Positions 42,261-50,521 of a stretch of 64,000 nucleotides of DNA are shown one piece after another. The notes below the pieces were generated by a model that saw only the letters and a list, made by a program, of their open reading frames with translations, ran no database searches and was not told where the DNA came from. Both the position numbers and the translations under genes were made by a program. The first letter of the stretch is position 1, and each line of letters opens with the position of its first letter. The DNA comes from Rhodobacter sp. (GTDB lineage: Bacteria > Pseudomonadota > Alphaproteobacteria > Rhodobacterales > Rhodobacteraceae). The stretch is from assembly GCA_020637555.1 (NCBI GenBank), contig JACKKF010000002.1:555175-619174 (forward strand), written 5' to 3'.

Positions 42261-43904
42261 TCACTCGGCCGCCGCGACGGCCGCGGCGCGCCCGCCGGCA
42301 CGGCGCGCCGCGCGGATCATGTCGGCGGCCTTTTCGGCGATCATGATGGCAGGGGCATTGGTATTGCCCGAGACGATGCGCGGCATGATCGACGCATCGA
42401 CCACGCGCAGACCGGCCACACCACGCACGCAAAGGTCGGGTGTCACGACGGCCTCGGGGCCGGTGCCCATCGCGCAGGTGCCGACGGGGTGATAGACCGT
42501 GCGGGCGTTGGCACGGATGTAGTCGCGCAGCCCGGCCCCGCCGCTGACGGCGTCGCCCGGCACGACCTCGGTCAAGCCATGGCGCGCCATCGGACCCTGG
42601 CGCAGGATCTCGCGCGCAAGGGCCACGCCGCGCTCCAGCCGGTCCAGATCGGCCTCGTCGCGCAACAGGCCCAGATCGACGACCGGGCGGCCCGTCGGCG
42701 CGGTCCGTGTCACCGATCCCCGGCTTTCGGGGCGCAAGACGCAGGTGTGCAACGACACGCCATGCCCCCATTCCATCATCCGCCCCCGGTGGCTTTTCAG
42801 CCCCGGAATGATGTGGAACTGCACGTCGGGGCGATCTTCGGCGGGGCTCGTGCGCACAAAGCCCCCGGCCTCGACCATGTTCGACGAGAACATGCCGCGA
42901 TTGCGCGTGACCCAGTTCACCAGATCCATCGCCCGGCGCGGCAGCGCGGGCAGCGAGATGCCATAGGGCCGGCGTGACCGCGACCGGCAGATCACCATGC
43001 AGTCGACGTGGTCCTGCAGGTTCCGGCCGACCCCCGGCAGATCGACCGCGGGCGCACCGCCCCATCCGGCGATCTCGTCGGCCGCGCCGATGCCCGAGCG
43101 CAGCAGGATGTCGGGCGAGCCGATGGCACCCGCGGACAGGATGATCTCGCCCGCGCAGGCGATGCGCAGCGCCGATCCGTCAGCCCGCCGCGCCTGCACC
43201 GCGACCGCGCGTCCATCGCGCAATTCGACCCGTTCGACATCCAGCCCGGTCAGGATGTCCAGATTGGCCCGGTTGCGGATCGGCTTCAGAAAGGCCTCGG
43301 CGGTGGAGTGCCGCTTGCCGTCCTTCTGCGTCACCTGATAGATGCCGACGCCTTCCGGTTCCGGCGCGTTGAAATCGGCGCATTCGCGGATCTGCAACTC
43401 GCCCGCGGCCGCCATGAAATCGCGATCGACCGGCGACGCATCCTGAAGGTTCGACACCGACAGCGGCCCTTCGCGGCCATGCCAGGCGTCATCGCGGGCG
43501 GGGTCGCTGTTGGCCTCGGACCGGCGGAAATACGGCAGGACCGACTCATAGTCCCATCCCGTGCAGCCCAGGTCGGCCCAGGTGTCGTAATCCGCGCGGT
43601 GGCCGCGAATGTAGATCATGCCGTTGATCGCCGAGGACCCGCCCAGCACCTTGCCGCGCGGAATGGACACCTGCCGCCCGTTCAGCCCGCTTTGCGGCGC
43701 CGAGGTGAACAGCCAGTTGTGCCGCTTGTCCTTGGCCAGGATCATCACGCCCAGGGGCACCCGGATCAGGGGCGAGCGGTCGGCCGGGCCGGCCTCGATC
43801 AGGCAGACACGGCGGTCGGCATCGGCGCTCAGCCGGTGCGCCAGAACCGCGCCTGCCGACCCAGCGCCGACAATGACGTAATCGTATTCCGCCGTCGCAC
43901 CCAT
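42261..43904 (-). CDS. GMC-family FAD oxidoreductase
   Basis: GMC enzymes oxidise alcohols to aldehydes or ketones. The 547-residue protein has the FAD loop YVIVGAGSAGAVLAHRLS, the second motif VSIPRGKVLGGSSAINGMI, and the C-terminal active site ARTVYHPVGTCAMG with its catalytic His and GNTNAPAIMIAEKAADMI with its Asn. It resembles choline dehydrogenase and alkanol dehydrogenases. The length and missing signal peptide suggest a cytoplasmic or membrane-bound respiratory enzyme. It diverges from the MEDS–BTAD regulator gene, sharing a 219-bp control region, and precedes the liv genes. Confidence 0.92.
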   Translation of the reverse strand: MGATAEYDYVIVGAGSAGAVLAHRLSADADRRVCLIEAGPADRSPLIRVPLGVMILAKDKRHNWLFTSAPQSGLNGRQVSIPRGKVLGGSSAINGMIYIRGHRADYDTWADLGCTGWDYESVLPYFRRSEANSDPARDDAWHGREGPLSVSNLQDASPVDRDFMAAAGELQIRECADFNAPEPEGVGIYQVTQKDGKRHSTAEAFLKPIRNRANLDILTGLDVERVELRDGRAVAVQARRADGSALRIACAGEIILSAGAIGSPDILLRSGIGAADEIAGWGGAPAVDLPGVGRNLQDHVDCMVICRSRSRRPYGISLPALPRRAMDLVNWVTRNRGMFSSNMVEAGGFVRTSPAEDRPDVQFHIIPGLKSHRGRMMEWGHGVSLHTCVLRPESRGSVTRTAPTGRPVVDLGLLRDEADLDRLERGVALAREILRQGPMARHGLTEVVPGDAVSGGAGLRDYIRANARTVYHPVGTCAMGTGPEAVVTPDLCVRGVAGLRVVDASIMPRIVSGNTNAPAIMIAEKAADMIRAARRAGGRAAAVAAAE

Positions 43905-43968
43905 GGGTGTGTCGTGCCTCCCTATGCGCCGATGGCCGGCGCCGCCGTTCCGGGGTTTCGTGCCCTGC

Positions 43969-43983
43969 CCTGTCGATGACAGG
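43969..43983. promoter_or_regulatory. Palindrome between the GMC gene and the MEDS–BTAD regulator
   Basis: CCTGTC-GAT-GACAGG is a perfect inverted repeat in the divergent control region, 65 bp upstream of the GMC start. It is a candidate operator; the binding protein is unknown, with the adjacent regulator as first candidate. Confidence 0.4.
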
Positions 43984-44064
43984 TGCCGCGAACGTGACCG
44001 GAACTTCCTCCCTGCGCCGTATCGGGCGTCTGGATAACGCTAGGCCGGGCTGCTTTGGTTTCCC

Positions 44065-44093
44065 TTTGGCAACGCTGCACAGATCAAGTAATA
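44065..44093 (+). promoter_or_regulatory. Predicted promoter of the MEDS–BTAD/P450 operon
   Basis: TTGGCA (44065–44070) and TAATAT (44088–44093) are 17 bp apart in an AT-richer patch, placing the transcript start about 24 bp before the regulator start codon. Confidence 0.5.
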
Positions 44094-44123
44094 TGCGACA
44101 AACACTTGGGTTTCATCGCTGCC

Positions 44124-45623
44124 ATGACCGATTCGACTGATTCGCCAGCCCGCACCGAAATCAACGCGGCGTTGTTCTGCCATTACGCGGATACCGCCTT
44201 TGTGACCGGCGCCCTGCGCGACTGTCTGGGCGCGCCCTTCCTGATCACCGACGACGACACGCTGCTGCCCCAGATCCCGCCCGAGCGCCGCTGCCGGTTC
44301 GCGACCCTGGGCCTGGACGCCTTGCCCGTCGAACCGGCCGATGCCTTCCACAAGGCCCGCGCGCAGGTGTCGGGGCTGTCCGGCCTGGACGCGATCCTGA
44401 TCGACATGTCCTGGGCGCTGACGGCGATGATGGGGGTCGCCGCGATCGAGACCTGGGGCATGGTGGCCGAACAGGTGTCCTCGGAGACCGGCCTGCCGGT
44501 GGTGTCGATCTACAACCAGGACCGCCTGATCGAGGAACAGCTTCAGGCCGCGCTCAGGGCGCACCAGCAGTTCATCGCGCCGTCGGGCCTGTATGAAAAC
44601 CCCTACTGGATGCCGCGCGAGCTGCTGACGGCCTCGACCCTGGACGAGCAGCTGGGCTTCATGCTGGGCCGGGTCGTGCCCGATTTCGCCGGCCAGACGT
44701 TTTTCCGCACCTTCGACAAGGCGGCGGCGCGCGGGGCCTCGCCGCATTGGCTGGACGAGGACTCTGCGACCATGGGGGCCACCGGCGCGCATGGCCGTTG
44801 GCAGATCCACTGCCTGGGTCAGTTGCGGGTCTATATCGACGGGCACCGCGCGGTCGACTGGCGCACCGAGGGCGGAGCGCCGAAAAAGACCAAGACGCTG
44901 TTCGCCTATCTGCTGAATGCCGGCGAAAAGGGTGCCCATGCCGATCAGATCGGCGAATTGCTGTGGCAGGATACCGGGACCGAGAAAACCAAGCGGTCGC
45001 GCCTGCACCACACGGTCGCCATGCTGCGCAAGGCCCTCGACAGCCAGGAGGCGGTGCTGCGCAACGGCGACTACTACCGCCTGAACGTGCCGCGCGGCAG
45101 CCTGATCGACGTGACCACCTTTGAACAGCTGTGCCGACGCGGGTTGTCGCTGGCACGGCACGGGCAAGAGGACCTCGCGCTCAGCGTCTATTTCGAGGCC
45201 GAGCGCCTCTATGCCGGCGACCTGTTCGAGGACCTGCCACGCGAATACCTGGTCACGGAAACCGAGGACTGGATCATGCCGCGCCGCACCTGGCTGCGCG
45301 AAATGGCGATGCGGCTGCATTTCGACCTGTCCAAGTTGCTGCGACGCTACCGTCGCCATGGCGAGGCGCTGAAATGGGCCTTGCGCGCCGTCGCGATCGA
45401 CCCCACCAGCGAGGCCGCCAACGCCGAGACGATGCGCGTCTTTCACGCGATGGGACGCACCGACGCCATGCACCGCCAGTATCGGCAATACCGGACCGCC
45501 CTGGCGGATCTGGGGGAAAGCAAGGAAGGTGTTGAAATCAGGGCTGTTTATGACGAGCTCTGCCGCTCGCTGGATCGTCTTACGCCGAGCCAACGAAAAA
45601 CCAAAGAACTGGTCCTACGCTGA
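44124..45623 (+). CDS. Transcriptional regulator with MEDS sensor and BTAD activation domains
   Basis: The 499-residue protein has three parts. Residues about 12–165 resemble the MEDS sensory domain of DcmR, including SWALTAMMG and the end motif HQQFIAPSGLYENPYWMP. Residues about 225–312 form an OmpR-like winged helix (WQIHCLGQLRVYIDG, RSRLHHTVAMLRKAL). Residues about 325–472 form a BTAD helical-repeat domain (EAERLYAGDLFEDLP). MEDS domains have been proposed to sense hydrocarbon derivatives. No ATPase domain is present, unlike large SARP regulators. The start lacks a clear ribosome site. It heads the P450 operon 62 bp upstream of it. Confidence 0.8.
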   Translation: MTDSTDSPARTEINAALFCHYADTAFVTGALRDCLGAPFLITDDDTLLPQIPPERRCRFATLGLDALPVEPADAFHKARAQVSGLSGLDAILIDMSWALTAMMGVAAIETWGMVAEQVSSETGLPVVSIYNQDRLIEEQLQAALRAHQQFIAPSGLYENPYWMPRELLTASTLDEQLGFMLGRVVPDFAGQTFFRTFDKAAARGASPHWLDEDSATMGATGAHGRWQIHCLGQLRVYIDGHRAVDWRTEGGAPKKTKTLFAYLLNAGEKGAHADQIGELLWQDTGTEKTKRSRLHHTVAMLRKALDSQEAVLRNGDYYRLNVPRGSLIDVTTFEQLCRRGLSLARHGQEDLALSVYFEAERLYAGDLFEDLPREYLVTETEDWIMPRRTWLREMAMRLHFDLSKLLRRYRRHGEALKWALRAVAIDPTSEAANAETMRVFHAMGRTDAMHRQYRQYRTALADLGESKEGVEIRAVYDELCRSLDRLTPSQRKTKELVLR

Positions 45624-45685
45624 TTCTCATGCTCGCTGCCCCGCCTTGCCGGCGCCTGGCCCCGCGAGAATGGGAGGATATCGAT

Positions 45686-46936
45686 ATGGAAGCGATCGAC
45701 GGCGTGATGCCGTCGAACGGGTATGACCCGTTCGACCTGAATACGCCCCATGCCCGCTGGGCAGAGTTCCGCGCGGAAGAACCGATCTTCTATCATGAGC
45801 CGACCGGCTATTGGGTCGTCTCGCGCTATGACGACATCAAGGCGATCTTCGACGACTGGAAGACCTTCAGCTCGGAGAACGCGCAAAAGCCGATGCGTCC
45901 GATGTGCGAGGCGGGGCGCAAGATCCTGACGGACGGCGGTTTCACCGCCTATTCCGGCCTGACCGCGCGCGTTCCCCCCGATCACACCCGCATCCGCAAG
46001 ATCGCGCAATCCTGCTTTGGCCCGCGCCGGTTCAAGTCGATCGAACCCCGGATCGAAGAGATCGTGAAGACCCATCTCGACCGGCTGGAAGCGGCGGGAA
46101 AAGACGGCAAGCCGGTGAATTTCTGGGAAATCGTCGCCTTCCCGGTGCCCGCCCATGTGCTGTTCACGCTGATGGGCATCCCGGACGAGGACGTGCCCAA
46201 GATCAAGCAATACGGCATGAGCCGCGGCAAGATGACCTGGTCCGATCTGTCCGACGAGGAACAGATCCCGGTCGCGCATGACATGGTCGCCTATTGGAAA
46301 TACATCCACGACCTGCTGGACATGCGCCGCGCGAACCCGGGCGACGATTTCCCCTCGGACCTGCTGCGGCTGCAATCCGAAGGCGCCGACATCGCCGACG
46401 AGGAAATCGCGGGCGTTCTTTATTCCACGCTGTTCGCCGGGCACGAGACCACCTCGACCTTCATGGGCAACTATGTGCTGGCGATGATGGACAACCGCGA
46501 CGCCTGGGACGCGATCAGGGCCGACCCCGGCAAGATCCCCAACGCCGTCGAGGAAATGCTGCGCTACATGCCCTCGGTCGTCGGCTGGCGGCGCAAGGCC
46601 CGGACCGAGACCGTGGTCGGCGGCGTGACGCTGCCGGCGGGCGCGGACGTGCTGATGATCACCGGATCGGCCAACCGCGACGACGCCCAGTTTCCCGATG
46701 GCGAGAAGCTGGACATCCTGCGCGACAATGCCCGCACGCATCTCAGCTTCGGTTACGGCATCCATTACTGCCTGGGCTTCCAGTTGGCAAAGATGGAGGC
46801 CTCGATCCTGCTGCGGCAACTGGCCGAACGCTTTCCCGACCTGACCCTCGCGCCGGGGTTCCGCCCGGCCTATCACCGCAACATCACCTTCCGGGTTCCG
46901 ACCTCGGTCATGGTGCAACTGAGTGCCGGCGCATGA
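45686..46936 (+). CDS. Cytochrome P450 (class I bacterial type)
   Basis: The 416-residue haem monooxygenase starts MEAIDGVMPSNGYDPFD with GGAGG 9 bp upstream. Motifs are LFAGHETTSTFMGN (I-helix), EEMLRYMPS (ExxR) and LSFGYGIHYCLGFQLAKMEA, with the haem ligand Cys362. The size and C-terminal loop are those of soluble P450s served by a [2Fe-2S] ferredoxin, and such a ferredoxin gene ends this operon. The substrate is unknown; operon partners suggest an alcohol product that is further processed. The stop overlaps the next start (ATGA). Confidence 0.94.
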   Translation: MEAIDGVMPSNGYDPFDLNTPHARWAEFRAEEPIFYHEPTGYWVVSRYDDIKAIFDDWKTFSSENAQKPMRPMCEAGRKILTDGGFTAYSGLTARVPPDHTRIRKIAQSCFGPRRFKSIEPRIEEIVKTHLDRLEAAGKDGKPVNFWEIVAFPVPAHVLFTLMGIPDEDVPKIKQYGMSRGKMTWSDLSDEEQIPVAHDMVAYWKYIHDLLDMRRANPGDDFPSDLLRLQSEGADIADEEIAGVLYSTLFAGHETTSTFMGNYVLAMMDNRDAWDAIRADPGKIPNAVEEMLRYMPSVVGWRRKARTETVVGGVTLPAGADVLMITGSANRDDAQFPDGEKLDILRDNARTHLSFGYGIHYCLGFQLAKMEASILLRQLAERFPDLTLAPGFRPAYHRNITFRVPTSVMVQLSAGA

Positions 46937-48012
46937 TCCAGACCGACGGAACCTATACCCTCGCCTTTCCCCAGATCGGAAAGGGCGACCTGGCGCGGGT
47001 CGGCGGCAAATGCGCCTCGCTGGGCGAGATGACCCAGGCCGGCGTCGCCGTGCCCCCGGGCTTTGCGGTGACGACCGACGGCTACCTGGCCATGCTGGAC
47101 AAGTCGAACCTGCGGGCCGAGATCGAGCGCCACCTCGCGTCCGTCGATGTCGAGGACCTCGACAGCCTCGACCGTGCCGCGCAGGCGATCCGCATCCGCA
47201 TCCGCAGTCACCGCATGCCCGAGGCCGTCGAGACCGCGATCCGCACCGCCTATGCCAGCATGGGCGCGGACACGCCGGTGGCCGTGCGGTCCTCGGCCAC
47301 CGCCGAGGATCTGCCCGATGCCTCGTTCGCGGGGCAGCAGGACACCTATCTGTGGGTCCGCGGCGCCGATGCCGTGGTCGAGAAGGTGCGCGACTGCTGG
47401 GCCTCGCTGTTCGCTACCCGGGCCGTCGCCTACCGCGAGAAGAACGCCATCCCGCATATCGACGTGAACATGAGTGTCGGTGTTCAGAAGATGGTCAATG
47501 CCCGCGCCGCCGGCGTGGCGATGACGCTGGACCCCGGCACGGGCGACCGCACGCGCATCGTCATCGACGCCAGCTGGGGACTGGGCGAAATGGTCGTGTC
47601 GGGGGTGGTGACGCCGGACAACTTCAGCGTCGAAAAGGTGCTGATGGAAATCATCGACCGCAAGATCAGCGACAAGCATGTGGAAATGATCGGCGACGCC
47701 GAACGGGGCGAAACGGTCGAACGCGAGGTCGAGGCGCCGCGCCGGACCGCCCCCTGTCTGACCGACGCCCAGGTGATCGCCGTCGCGCAACTGGCCAAGC
47801 GGCTGGAGCGCCTGAACGGTTGCCCGCAGGATGTCGAATGGGCCATCGACGGCGATCTGCCCGATGGCGACAACCTGCTGGCGCTGCAATCGCGCCCTGA
47901 GACCATCTGGTCGCAAAAGAAGAAGGCGCCCGCCGCCTCCGCCTATGCGACCGGCATGATGGGGATCGTGAACACCCTCAACAACCCGTTGGGCGGAAAG
48001 AAAAAAGCCTGA
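46933..48012 (+). CDS. PEP/pyruvate-binding (ATP-grasp) domain protein, phenylphosphate synthase subunit-like
   Basis: The 359-residue protein is the N-terminal ATP-binding part of PEP synthase on its own. It shows LARVGGKCASLGEMTQAGV, VPPGFAVTTDGY, VAVRSSATAEDLPDASFAGQ and the ATP-grasp end DVEWAIDGD and ALQSRPETIW. A C-terminal tail of about 35 residues ends in lysines. Phenylphosphate synthase of Thauera has a subunit of this kind and size that phosphorylates a His on its partner subunit with ATP. The partner is encoded 36 bp downstream here. The start overlaps the P450 stop (ATGA). Confidence 0.85.
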   Translation: MIQTDGTYTLAFPQIGKGDLARVGGKCASLGEMTQAGVAVPPGFAVTTDGYLAMLDKSNLRAEIERHLASVDVEDLDSLDRAAQAIRIRIRSHRMPEAVETAIRTAYASMGADTPVAVRSSATAEDLPDASFAGQQDTYLWVRGADAVVEKVRDCWASLFATRAVAYREKNAIPHIDVNMSVGVQKMVNARAAGVAMTLDPGTGDRTRIVIDASWGLGEMVVSGVVTPDNFSVEKVLMEIIDRKISDKHVEMIGDAERGETVEREVEAPRRTAPCLTDAQVIAVAQLAKRLERLNGCPQDVEWAIDGDLPDGDNLLALQSRPETIWSQKKKAPAASAYATGMMGIVNTLNNPLGGKKKA

Positions 48013-48048
48013 TCAAGAACCACTGGCCATTCTCTGGGAGGAAATGGA

Positions 48049-49860
48049 ATGGACGCCATGAAAAGCATGTTCCCGAGCGCATTCGAGGTTGCGACCCCGA
48101 AAGGCGCCGAGGGATGGCAAGACCTTTATCCCTACTACACCCATTTCCTGCCGCAACGGCGGGCGCAGGACGACGCGACCTTCTGGTTCTGCAACTCGCA
48201 GCACTGGCCGACCCCGTTCCGCCCGTTCGACACGGTGATGCTGGATTTCGCGATCAAGGGTCTGGGCCAGTATAACACCCGGCACCTTCTGGTGCCGCCG
48301 GCGAATGGCGTCGATTACCGCATCCTGAACGGCTATGTCTATTTCTCGCCGGTCGCCGTGCCGGCCGAGGACATCGAGGGCCGCGTGCCGCAGTTCATGG
48401 AACGTGCCGGCCACTACTTCATGAACTGGGGTGATCTCTACGCCAAGTGGAAGGACAAGGTTCTCGCCAAGATCGGCGAGCTGGACGCGCTGAACTTCGA
48501 GGTCCTGCCCGAGGTCGAACCCCTGGACGTCGTGACCGGGGGGGTCGGCCTGGACAGCACCAACCAGCTGTTCGATCAGTATGACAAGGCGATCGAACTG
48601 GCCTACAAGATCTGGCAGCACCATTTCGAATTCCTGAATCTGGGCTATGCCGCCTATCTTGATTTCTTCGGATTCATGAAGGGGCAGTTCCCGTCGATCC
48701 CGGACCAGGCCATCGCCAAGATGGTGCAGGGCGTCGATTCCGAGCTGTTCCGTCCCGATGACGAGATCAAGAAACTGGCAAGGCTGGCGGTGGAAAAGGG
48801 CCTGACGGCGGCCTTTGACCATGACAGCGTGGACGCGATCCTGACCGCGCTGCAGACCTCGGCCGAGGGCAAGGCCTGGATCGCCCAATGGGATGCGGCC
48901 AAGGATCCGTGGTTCAACTTCACCTCGGGCAACGGGTTCTATTCGACCGACAAATACTGGATCGACCATCTCGATATCCCGATGGGATACCTGAAGGACT
49001 ACATCCAGCGTGTGCAGGACGGCGAAGAGATCATGCGCCCGACCGCCAAGCTGCTGGCCGAACGCGACCGCATCACCGCCGAATACCGCGAAATGATGGA
49101 CGACGAGGCGCAGGCGATCTTCGATGGCAAGCTGGGCCTGGCGCGCACGGTGTTCCCCTATGTCGAGGACCACAACTTCTACATCGAGCACTGGGCGCTG
49201 GGGGTTTTCTGGCGCAAGATGCGCCAGTTGTCCAAGCTGCTGAAGGATCAGGGTTTCTGGGAGAACGACGACGACATGTTCTTCCTGAACCGCAACGAAG
49301 TGCGCGACGTGCTGTGGGACTATTCGGCGGGCTGGGCCATCGGCGTGCCCTATCGCGGCACCGCCGTCTGGCCGCAGGAGATCGCGCGCCGGCGCAAGAT
49401 CTACGAGGCACTGGCGGCGGAATCGCCCCTGCCCGCCCTCAACAACCCGCCCGAGGTCATCACCGAGCCCTTCACCATCATGCTGTGGGGGATCACCTCG
49501 GATGCGATCGACCGCTGGGTCAACGCCGGCGATGACGATGGCGCGCTCAAGGGCATGGCCGGTTCGCCCGGTGTGGTCGAAGGCGTGGCCCGCGTCCTGC
49601 GCTCGCCCGATCAGTTGAGCGAGCTGCAGAAGGGCGAGATCCTGGTGACCCCCGTGACCGCGCCATCCTGGGCACCCGTCTTTGGCAAGATCGGCGCCGC
49701 CGTCACCGACATCGGCGGCATGATGAGCCACGCCGCCATCGTCTGCCGCGAATATGGCCTGCCCGCCGTCACCGGCACCGGCAACGCCAGTTCGCGCATC
49801 AAGACCGGGATGCGGCTGCGGGTGGACGGCAACGCCGGCACCGTCACCATCCTCGACTGA
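48049..49860 (+). CDS. PEP-utilising-enzyme swivelling-domain protein, phenylphosphate synthase subunit-like
   Basis: The 603-residue protein has a large N-terminal part without an assigned fold, rich in aromatic residues (GWQDLYPYYTHFLPQRR, WFCNSQHWPTPF). It ends with the phospho-His domain of PEP synthase: TDIGGMMSHAAIVCREYGLP, with His561 as the phosphoryl carrier, then VDGNAGTVTIL. The PEP/pyruvate barrel is missing, so the phosphoryl group must go to another acceptor, as in phenylphosphate synthase. Length and order match that enzyme. A third, CBS-type subunit known in Thauera was not found here. GGGAGG precedes the ATG. Confidence 0.85.
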   Translation: MDAMKSMFPSAFEVATPKGAEGWQDLYPYYTHFLPQRRAQDDATFWFCNSQHWPTPFRPFDTVMLDFAIKGLGQYNTRHLLVPPANGVDYRILNGYVYFSPVAVPAEDIEGRVPQFMERAGHYFMNWGDLYAKWKDKVLAKIGELDALNFEVLPEVEPLDVVTGGVGLDSTNQLFDQYDKAIELAYKIWQHHFEFLNLGYAAYLDFFGFMKGQFPSIPDQAIAKMVQGVDSELFRPDDEIKKLARLAVEKGLTAAFDHDSVDAILTALQTSAEGKAWIAQWDAAKDPWFNFTSGNGFYSTDKYWIDHLDIPMGYLKDYIQRVQDGEEIMRPTAKLLAERDRITAEYREMMDDEAQAIFDGKLGLARTVFPYVEDHNFYIEHWALGVFWRKMRQLSKLLKDQGFWENDDDMFFLNRNEVRDVLWDYSAGWAIGVPYRGTAVWPQEIARRRKIYEALAAESPLPALNNPPEVITEPFTIMLWGITSDAIDRWVNAGDDDGALKGMAGSPGVVEGVARVLRSPDQLSELQKGEILVTPVTAPSWAPVFGKIGAAVTDIGGMMSHAAIVCREYGLPAVTGTGNASSRIKTGMRLRVDGNAGTVTILD

Positions 49861-49866
49861 CCGTTC

Positions 49867-49890
49867 CGGGGGGGCCTCGGGGCCCCCTCG
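49867..49890 (+). terminator. Intra-operon hairpin before the first HD gene
   Basis: GGGGGCC and GGCCCCC pair around a TCGG loop, and three more pairs (one G·U) extend the stem to 10 bp. There is no U-tract. It may lower expression of the downstream genes relative to the P450 and phosphotransferase genes. Confidence 0.5.
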
Positions 49891-49912
49891 CCCATTCCAT
49901 CGGGGCAGGACC

Positions 49913-50509
49913 ATGTCTGTTTCTCTGTCGCGCTACGATCCGGTCTGGCGCGCCGCCGAACCCTACATGCGCGCGCGCAAGAACGACGTGCATATCCCGT
50001 TGTCCTTCGCCTGGTGCGTGCGCCTGCTGGACCACTTCCCCGACGCCGACCGCGACGTCTGCCTGCTTGCCATCTTGCTGCATGACATCGGCTGGTGGGC
50101 GATCGACATGGACGAGATCATCGAACAGGGCTTCCGCTCGGCCAATATCCTGCAGTCCGATGTCCGCTATCGTCACGAAGCCGAGGGCGTGCGCCTGGCC
50201 ACAGGGGTGCTGCGCGACACCGGCTGGTCCGAGGCGATCATCGCGCAGGTGTGCGAGATCATCGACGGCCATGACACCCGCCCCGATCCGCGCCACCTGA
50301 ACGACCGGATCGTGCGCGACAGCGACAAGCTGTGGCGCTACGAGGTCACGGGAACCGCCGTCGGCTGCGATTGGTTCGGGGAAACGCCCGTCCAGAACTG
50401 CGCCCGGAACGAGGCGATCCTGCCCAAATTCGAGACCGAGCCCGGCCGCGTCATGGCGACCGAGGAACTGGCCAGAACCCGCGCGCGCCTTTTGGCGCAT
50501 GTGCTGTAA
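49913..50509 (+). CDS. HD-domain protein 1 with six metal ligands
   Basis: The 198-residue helical protein has the HD superfamily ligand set His27, His57–Asp58 (AILLHDIGWW), His88 (YRHEAEG), His120 (IIDGHDTR) and Asp138 (VRDSDKLWR). This H…HD…H…H…D order supports two metal ions. It occurs both in di-iron oxygenases such as PhnZ and myo-inositol oxygenase and in some phosphohydrolases. The GWW that follows HD is shared in part with the second HD protein (GWK). The ATG has a GCAGGA site upstream. It lies between the phosphotransferase and aldehyde dehydrogenase genes. Confidence 0.8.
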   Translation: MSVSLSRYDPVWRAAEPYMRARKNDVHIPLSFAWCVRLLDHFPDADRDVCLLAILLHDIGWWAIDMDEIIEQGFRSANILQSDVRYRHEAEGVRLATGVLRDTGWSEAIIAQVCEIIDGHDTRPDPRHLNDRIVRDSDKLWRYEVTGTAVGCDWFGETPVQNCARNEAILPKFETEPGRVMATEELARTRARLLAHVL

Positions 50510-50521
50510 CGGGGGCCCCTG

